Below, in pieces: positions 59,901-64,000 of a stretch of 64,000 nucleotides of DNA; positions within the stretch are counted from its first letter, which is position 1, and every line of letters starts with the position of its first letter. Location of the stretch: assembly GCA_965218055.1 (NCBI GenBank), contig CBDCKA010000002.1, positions 2,790,001 through 2,854,000 of the forward strand. Reading direction: 5' to 3'. This DNA is from CBDBKE01 sp965218055. Its GTDB lineage: Bacteria > Acidobacteriota > Terriglobia > JAJPHL01 > JAPKYU01. Under the pieces are notes generated by a model that made no database searches, was not told the origin of the DNA, and was given only the letters and a program-made list of their open reading frames with translations. The position numbers and the translations under genes were made by a program.

Positions 59901-61148
59901 GCTGGGCTTGTCGAGGGCGTCACGGATGAAGGCATTGGGAATGGCGTCCTGCACGGCGCGCAGGTTGACGTGCGACAGCGGCGTCTGGGGTACGGTGGTG
60001 ATGATGCCGGCCACGCGGGGCAGCTCGTTGGGCAGCGCCTCGTAGATCACGATGTTGCGGGGGTGGGGACGGTCGTCCGGCTCCAGGACCTGCAACAGCC
60101 CGTACCCCTCCCCTGGGTTCAAGACAAGGAAGTCGGTTTCGGTATAGATGTTCTCGGAGAACACGAGGTTGATGCGGGATTCCCTATACAACGGCAGCTC
60201 GGACTGGATATGCGAAAGCGCCCAGTTTGGCAAATGCAAGAACAGGTTGTCATCGAGCAGCGGCATGCTGGCGGCGAGCAGCGTGTAGTAGCGATCCACA
60301 AGGCCGAAGGCGTGATAGGAGACGCTTCTGGATAGCCACCAACGGTAGGCGCCTGGGCTGCCATCGGGCGCAGTGAGTTCCGGGTCATAGACGATCTCAC
60401 CGCCGATTATCCCGGGCTGTCCCTGCTCGAGGCCTATGACATCCAAGAATGACCGATGTGACAGATGCGTCTTGGAGTTCTGGAAGTAGACACCTGGGCG
60501 GGCGGTGTCCATGTCGAGCACAACGAACTTGAGGTACGCCGAGGCGTAGGCGATCGTCTCGAACGTACCCTTATCGGGAATGATCACGCTGCCATCACTC
60601 AATGCGACGGCGGCGGCCGGGTTCACCGGATTCATGCCCATCGGGTCCCCGAGTTCGGTGATGTCGTCGATGCAGTCACCATCGACGTCGGCCGGGTCGG
60701 CGACGAGGTACTTCTCCACCCGGTAGCGCTCCGCAGGCAGAGCCTCCACGTTCTCGGCCAGCGTGGTCGTGCCCGCTTTCCCCAAGGTCACCAAGACCGG
60801 CACCTCCACCGTGGTGGTCTCACCGACCGTATGCCGCACATACAGCACGAAGTAGTCCGCAGTCGTGGATGCGACCACGATGGGCACCGCCGTCACCGCC
60901 ACCGCCACCGGCGTCGGGTTGTAGCCGCCCCCCGGACACGGCTCTTCAAGGTCGCCCTGCGCCTCGACCGTGGCCGGGAACAGCGACACCAGCACTACGA
61001 CAGTAACCGCCGCGAAGACGGCGGGCAGGGACGCCGACAAGGCGGCGAGAAGGCCAAGGAGGGTCCGTCCGCGCCCTGGACAGGCGGCGGAAAATGTGCT
61101 GGGGCAAAAAGTTAAAACGGGGTGCCGGGGTGCAATATCATTTCCCAT
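56901..61148 (-). CDS. Giant exported protein: dikinase-like domains, Gly-rich linker, FN3, two ~220-residue repeats
   Basis: A 1415-residue exported protein. Hydrophobic signal/TM at ~28-62. Residues ~370-405 carry AGIITTVPQTPLSHVNLRAV, like the phosphohistidine swivel motif of glucan water dikinases and PPDK. About residues 575-600 hold RYRSSTNNEDLPGFNGAG, the ATP-grasp/PPDK_N signature. This His-then-ATP order is that of GWD/PWD. Residues ~780-845 are nearly pure Gly/Ser linker, then an FN3 domain (~846-935). Two repeats follow (~936-1160 and ~1170-1412), each opening LDFAHF.NG and ending with a PVVPV segment. Probably a surface adhesin-like or polysaccharide-acting protein; enzymatic activity outside the cytoplasm is uncertain. 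Confidence 0.75.
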   Translation of the reverse strand: MGNDIAPRHPVLTFCPSTFSAACPGRGRTLLGLLAALSASLPAVFAAVTVVVLVSLFPATVEAQGDLEEPCPGGGYNPTPVAVAVTAVPIVVASTTADYFVLYVRHTVGETTTVEVPVLVTLGKAGTTTLAENVEALPAERYRVEKYLVADPADVDGDCIDDITELGDPMGMNPVNPAAAVALSDGSVIIPDKGTFETIAYASAYLKFVVLDMDTARPGVYFQNSKTHLSHRSFLDVIGLEQGQPGIIGGEIVYDPELTAPDGSPGAYRWWLSRSVSYHAFGLVDRYYTLLAASMPLLDDNLFLHLPNWALSHIQSELPLYRESRINLVFSENIYTETDFLVLNPGEGYGLLQVLEPDDRPHPRNIVIYEALPNELPRVAGIITTVPQTPLSHVNLRAVQDAIPNAFIRDALDKPSISTLIGSYVHYTVTEEGWELRAATPEEVDAHYESSRPAGPQTPERDLSVTKITPLSEIGFADWKAFGVKAANVAVLGTLGFPAGTVPDGFATPFYFYDEFMKAHDFYARIETMLANEDFQTDFETQDDMLDDLRDDIKDAETPQWIIDALTAMHATYPEGQSLRYRSSTNNEDLPGFNGAGLYDSKTQHPEETEEDGIAKSLKQVFASLWNFRAFTERDFHRIDHLAAKMGVLVYPNYSDELANGVAVSFDPIYGSDEYYYVNTQLGEDLVTNPDALSLPEEIRLHRSGGDYYVLATSNQVPPGQLFMSNAQLNQLGDHLTVIHEQFAVLYNPAPDEPFAMEIEFKITSEDILAIKQARPWVFSGGGSGGGNTGGGGGGGSGGGGGGSSGGGGGGDTGGGSGGGGGGSGGGGGGFGGGGGGGSSTTVPGAPVNLTAVGGDGEVVLSWVVPENDGGAAITDYQYRINRRNSWISIGSTDTAHTVTGLVNGTAYVFEVQAVNWIGRGRASNRAEATPEAPEVFTLDFAHFANGNGITSEMVLVNVSSHPIRPAIYFYDRGGHLIDPASVVDVTVDLEVTEDGGLTVRTEMEPLGELTISTHGRGALVSGSVRVVSEGPIGGGVRYGVPNIGVAGVGASPPVRDVLFPARRQEGGIRTAAALHNLGAEAMGVSCRLMSAGVALEEVEIPLEANGQTSWFIEDTFTTTDTSDFLGSVRCTAPGRGRFTAIAVEMDAAQRIFNTLSVVPVDRTGGGGGETVLDFAHFVNGTWITDLVFLNLSIQPSRPAPTPFHTDILPSRPAIYFYDTEGHPIAAESVVDITGDLEITEDGALTVRTEMEPLGVLTISTHGRGALVSGSVRVVSEGPIGGMLRFEHPDLGVAGVGASPPVSDVLFPVRRQEGGITTGVALHNLESSAGLVHCDLMREGVLLDGASIPLEANGQTAWLIDQAFPDTDTSDFAGSVRCSAPGGDLFTAVALEMDPGTRIFTTLPVVPVPERTDRE
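56905..58345 (-). repeat. Two tandem ~680-bp repeats encoding the C-terminal domains
   Basis: Approximately 56905-57640 and 57645-58345 encode the same ~220-residue domain and are strongly similar in DNA, as they are to the two units at 61540-62230 and 62235-62930. Shared landmarks include GGCGGCACTCGCGCCG-type signal and the STHGRG and EANGQT peptide segments. Confidence 0.75.
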
Positions 61149-61222
61149 TTTTCCATCCCAGTAACGAGCGGACTGGTTGGGAAACGACTGCTTCTCAACA
61201 GGCTTCAGGACGCTCTCGTCCT

Positions 61223-61484
61223 TTAGCCGGGCGCGGACCTCACGCTGATGGCCTCGCGCAATCCTTCCAGCAGCCCTTCCAGATGCGCCATGCGCTCGCG
61301 CAATTCGCCAAACTGGTGCTCCAACCCATCAAACCGAGCTGGCCCGGACAAGCTGGTTCACCTGATCGAACCGGGTGTAGTGGTGGCGCGCCTGGGGCGA
61401 GGTGTCGCGGATCGCCTGGACCGAACCGCCCAGATCGGAGAGAACTTCCGCAACCGGAACTAACTCGTCGCGTTGACGCTGCAT
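61223..61484 (-). pseudogene. Small coiled-coil gene of the conserved 3' module (copy 2), frameshifted
   Basis: From ATG 61484: MQRQRDELVPVAEVLSDLGG, then QVNQLVRA, in one frame, ending in a TGA. In a neighbouring frame the sequence continues as RFDGLEHQFGELRERM and AHLEGLLEGLREAI, a heptad-like coiled coil, to TAA at 61223. A one-base shift near 61335 would join them into ~86 residues. The N-terminal part matches the small ORF at 56.8 kb. Confidence 0.5.
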
Positions 61485-61535
61485 GCCCTATTCTCCCATG
61501 TTCCCCAGACAAAACAGGGACACTACCGGCGTCTA
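61350..61535. repeat. Conserved 3' module, copy 2
   Basis: Second copy of the block at 56715-56905, directly after the stop of the second giant repeat-protein gene. The strongest identity is in the outer 45 bases (61495-61535). Between 61149 and 61222 I see no gene. Confidence 0.75.
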
Positions 61536-64000
61536 TTCCTGAGACGGCATCTCCGGGACCGGCACCACCGGCAGCGTGGTGAAGATGCGGTTGCCGGGGT
61601 CCATTTCCAGAGCCACGGCGCTGAACAGCCCCTCCCCAACCGCATCGCAGCGCACCGACCCCGTGAAGTCGGACGTATCGGCGCCGGGGAACGCCTGGTC
61701 GATGAACCAGGACGTCTGCCCGTTGGCTTCCAGAGGGATACTCACGGCGTCGAGCAGCACGCCCTCCCGCATCAAGTCGCACCGCAGCAGCCCCGGACTC
61801 GATTCCAGGTTGTGGATCGCGGCCCACGTATTGATTCCTCCCTCCTGGCGGCGCACCGGGAAGAGGGCGTCGCTGATGGGTAGGCTGGCTCCCACCACGC
61901 CCGCGCCGACGCCGGGGAGGTCAAAGCTGAGCAGACCGCCGATGGGACCGTCCGAGACCACCCGCACCGATCCTGTCACTAGCTCCCCTCGCCCGTGGGT
62001 CGAGATCGTGAGCACTCCCAGCGGCTCCATCTCGGTCTGAATGGTTAGGCCGCCGTCCTCGGTGATCTCCAGATCGCCCGTGATGTCCACCACCGATTCG
62101 GCGGCAATCGGGTTGCCCTCGGTGTCGTAGAAATAAACAGCGGGACGGCTCGGCTGGGTGGACGGATTCAGGAAGACCATCTCGGAGGTGATGCCGATCC
62201 CATTGGCGAAATGCGCAAAGTCCAGAGTCGTCTGCTGGTTTCCGCTTCCCGGCGGGTCCACCGGCACCACCGGCAGCGTGGTGAAGATGCGGTTGGCGGC
62301 ATCCATCTCCAGGGCCACGGCGGTGAACCGCCCATTGCCGGGTGCGGTGCAGCGCACCGACCCCAGGAAGTCCGACGTGTCGGTTGCGGTGAACGTGTCT
62401 TCGATGAACCAGGACGCCTGCCCGTTGGCCTCCAGATGAATCTCCACTTCTTCCAGCGCGACCCCTCCGCTCATCAATCGGCAGTTCACCCCCATCGCTT
62501 CCGCTTCCAGGTTATGAAGGGCCGCCGCCGTGCGGATTCCTCCCGCTTGGCGGCGCACCAGGAAGAGGGCGTCGCTGGTGGGTTGGCCCGGCCCTACCCC
62601 GGCCACTCCGATCTCCGGGACGCTATAGCGTACAACCCCGCCGATGGGACCGTCAGAGAGCACCGTCACCGATCCTGTCACTAGCTCCCCTCGCCCGTGG
62701 GTCGAAATCGTGAGTTCGGCCAGCGGCTCCATCTCCGTCCGGACCGTCAGAGCACCGTCTTCCGTGACTTCCAGATCGCCCGTCAAGTCCACTACCGATT
62801 CGGCGGGGATCGGATCGCCCTTGGTGTCGTAGAAATAAATAGCGGGACGGCTCGGATGGGAGGCCGCGTTCACGAGCACCATCTCGGAGGTGATGGTCGC
62901 TCCCTTGGCAAAATGCGCAAAGTCCAGAGCCGCCGCCGCCCCCGGAATCGTCGCCGACGGCGAATTGGAAAGCCTCCGGGCGTCGCTGGTGCAGATGGCG
63001 TCGTCGGCCTCGCAGTTGGTCGTCGCCGGGAGCCGGATCGTCACCGCCCCGCTTGAGTCCGGCTTGACCGTGATCCTCCAGCTCTGGCTGCTGCCCTTCG
63101 TCTTGCGCCGCGCCCGCCTGACCTGCCCGTTCGTCACCGAGAACGCCGAGTCTCGCAACGTCTTGTAGCTCAGCCCCGCCACGTCCTCGCTGAACCGCAG
63201 CCCGAACTTGAAGCTCTTACCGGTGTGCTCATCCGGCACGCCGCTGAAGCTCGCCGTCAGCGCGGCGGGGACGCTCTGCGACACCGCCGCCACGTACAGG
63301 ATCAGGCTCAAGAGGCTGTTGCTGAGCTGCCCGCCGGTGCCCGTGCAGATCGCGCCCGCCTCGCTGCAGGCCCGCCCGCCCAACAGCATGATCGACACGC
63401 TGCCGTCGACCGACGGCGCCACCGTGAACGTCCACCGGTCGGCCCGGCCGTCGACGCGGGCGGCGCCGGTCACCGAGCCGCCGGTCACCGTCAGCGCGTG
63501 GTCGCGCATCTCCACCGCCTCGGCATCGATGTCTTCGCTGAACTCGATCTGGAAGCTGAAGGCGCTCTCCCCGTCATGCGACTGCGGCAGGCCGTCGAAG
63601 CTGGCCGTCAGCGGGTCCGCGATTCGCAGGTTGCCGGTGCTCGTGCAGATCGCGCCCGGCCCCTTGACCGTCACCGTCGCCTCGGACGGGCTGGCGACCG
63701 CGTAGCCCGTGCCGGGCCGGACCTCGAAGGTGACCTCGCAGATCGGGTCGCCGTTGTCGTCCTCGTCGAGGACCAGGTGAGAGAAGGTGTCCGTCCTCTC
63801 CCCCGTCCCGAACCCGTTGTCGCAGGGGAGGGGGTTCTGGTTGAGGGTCGGCTTGTGCTCGGCACTGAGGCACACGGTCCTCAGCGGCGCCTCCACGGCC
63901 CCGGTGCGGCGCAGCCGGAACTGCGCGGCGTTGGCGACTCCGAACGCGACCTCCTCGCTGACCGCCTCGATGGTCACCACCGGCAGCGGCGCCCGCAGGC
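61533..64000 (-). CDS. Giant repeat protein with SwmB-like domains, 5' end beyond the window
   Basis: At least 822 residues; the frame is open to the window edge (ALPVVTIEAVSEEV-like Calx-beta/cadherin-type start), so the true start lies outside. Order in the visible part: a Calx-beta-like strand set (~1-115), two SwmB-like domains (~125-225 with ...FQIEFSEDIDAEAVEM and ~235-345 with FGLRFSEDVAGLSYKTL), then two ~220-residue repeats (~350-575, ~585-812) homologous to those in the preceding giant gene. Ends in PVVPVPEMPSQE. Probably a large secreted adhesin or surface protein. Confidence 0.8.
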   Translation of the reverse strand, partial: LRAPLPVVTIEAVSEEVAFGVANAAQFRLRRTGAVEAPLRTVCLSAEHKPTLNQNPLPCDNGFGTGERTDTFSHLVLDEDDNGDPICEVTFEVRPGTGYAVASPSEATVTVKGPGAICTSTGNLRIADPLTASFDGLPQSHDGESAFSFQIEFSEDIDAEAVEMRDHALTVTGGSVTGAARVDGRADRWTFTVAPSVDGSVSIMLLGGRACSEAGAICTGTGGQLSNSLLSLILYVAAVSQSVPAALTASFSGVPDEHTGKSFKFGLRFSEDVAGLSYKTLRDSAFSVTNGQVRRARRKTKGSSQSWRITVKPDSSGAVTIRLPATTNCEADDAICTSDARRLSNSPSATIPGAAAALDFAHFAKGATITSEMVLVNAASHPSRPAIYFYDTKGDPIPAESVVDLTGDLEVTEDGALTVRTEMEPLAELTISTHGRGELVTGSVTVLSDGPIGGVVRYSVPEIGVAGVGPGQPTSDALFLVRRQAGGIRTAAALHNLEAEAMGVNCRLMSGGVALEEVEIHLEANGQASWFIEDTFTATDTSDFLGSVRCTAPGNGRFTAVALEMDAANRIFTTLPVVPVDPPGSGNQQTTLDFAHFANGIGITSEMVFLNPSTQPSRPAVYFYDTEGNPIAAESVVDITGDLEITEDGGLTIQTEMEPLGVLTISTHGRGELVTGSVRVVSDGPIGGLLSFDLPGVGAGVVGASLPISDALFPVRRQEGGINTWAAIHNLESSPGLLRCDLMREGVLLDAVSIPLEANGQTSWFIDQAFPGADTSDFTGSVRCDAVGEGLFSAVALEMDPGNRIFTTLPVVPVPEMPSQE
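61540..62930 (-). repeat. Two tandem ~690-bp repeats encoding the C-terminal domains
   Basis: Units about 61540-62230 and 62235-62930, paralogous to those at 56905-58345. Long runs of identical DNA between units suggest recent duplication or gene conversion. Confidence 0.75.

Overview
The window is high-GC bacterial DNA, most likely from an Acidobacteriota of the Solibacter/Bryobacterales kind. The best taxonomic hints are a secreted protein with the Solibacter-type TIGR03437 domain fused to a cupredoxin (8.9 kb), a CxxCH/DUF5777-like beta-barrel protein (10.5 kb) and the gene content overall. No rRNA gene and no complete tRNA gene was found, so the taxonomy is inference.

Left part (1-38.7 kb), chromosome-like. 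Minus-strand genes open the window: a frameshifted amino-acid permease cut by the left edge, a sodium:solute symporter, and a translationally coupled trio DUF1844 / PhnP-like metallo-hydrolase / RibF. A plus-strand run follows: mazG, a COG3375-type acetyltransferase, menC and an EamA transporter. After the secreted proteins comes the most striking locus: a PCYCGC-motif membrane protein (13.6-14.3 kb) whose reading frame continues through an in-frame TGA. The TGA sits exactly where the first Cys of a C-x-x-C pair is expected, and a perfect 7-bp hairpin with a GGA loop follows it. This is a candidate selenoprotein. Next are dapF (both catalytic Cys read as Ser), a PfkB kinase, a CDGSH protein and murB. 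Then comes a Tat-exported PaoABC/YagTSR-like molybdenum hydroxylase operon, secreted or lipid-related hypotheticals, an M28 peptidase with a PDZ domain and a PQQ-type beta-propeller. A 1.4-kb non-coding stretch with recurrent CCTTGCGG follows. After it lie a 2-oxoacid:ferredoxin oxidoreductase (korAB, with an extended -10 promoter) and a five-gene minus-strand cluster (HAD-IB phosphatase, LarA-like DUF2088 protein, fatty-acyl reductase, PlsC acyltransferase, SDR) that looks like a specialised lipid pathway.

Right part (39.2-56.3 kb), an integrative and conjugative element. A tRNA 3' end (T-arm, acceptor strand, CCA) is joined to the truncated C-terminus of an unrelated gene, directly beside a tyrosine integrase and an AlpA-like excisionase. 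Behind them, all on the minus strand, lies a nearly complete P-type (Trb/VirB) type IV secretion set: TrbB, TraG/VirD4, TrbF, TrbL, TrbJ, TrbI, TrbG, TrbE, TrbD, TrbC. There is also ArdC antirestriction, a zinc-finger protein, and two winged-helix proteins resembling replication-relaxation proteins. No canonical relaxase is visible. A 380-bp gap at 44.1 kb carries a perfect 18-bp inverted repeat with four alternating GCGATAG-type sites, a good candidate for oriT or a regulatory site.

Far right (56.3-64 kb). A bidirectional terminator closes the tra operon. Beyond it are two very large secreted paralogous repeat proteins. One has a glucan-water-dikinase-like pair of domains, a glycine-rich linker, FN3 and two ~220-residue repeats. 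The other has SwmB-like domains and two copies of the same repeat and runs off the right edge. Each is followed by the same ~190-bp module carrying a small related ORF.
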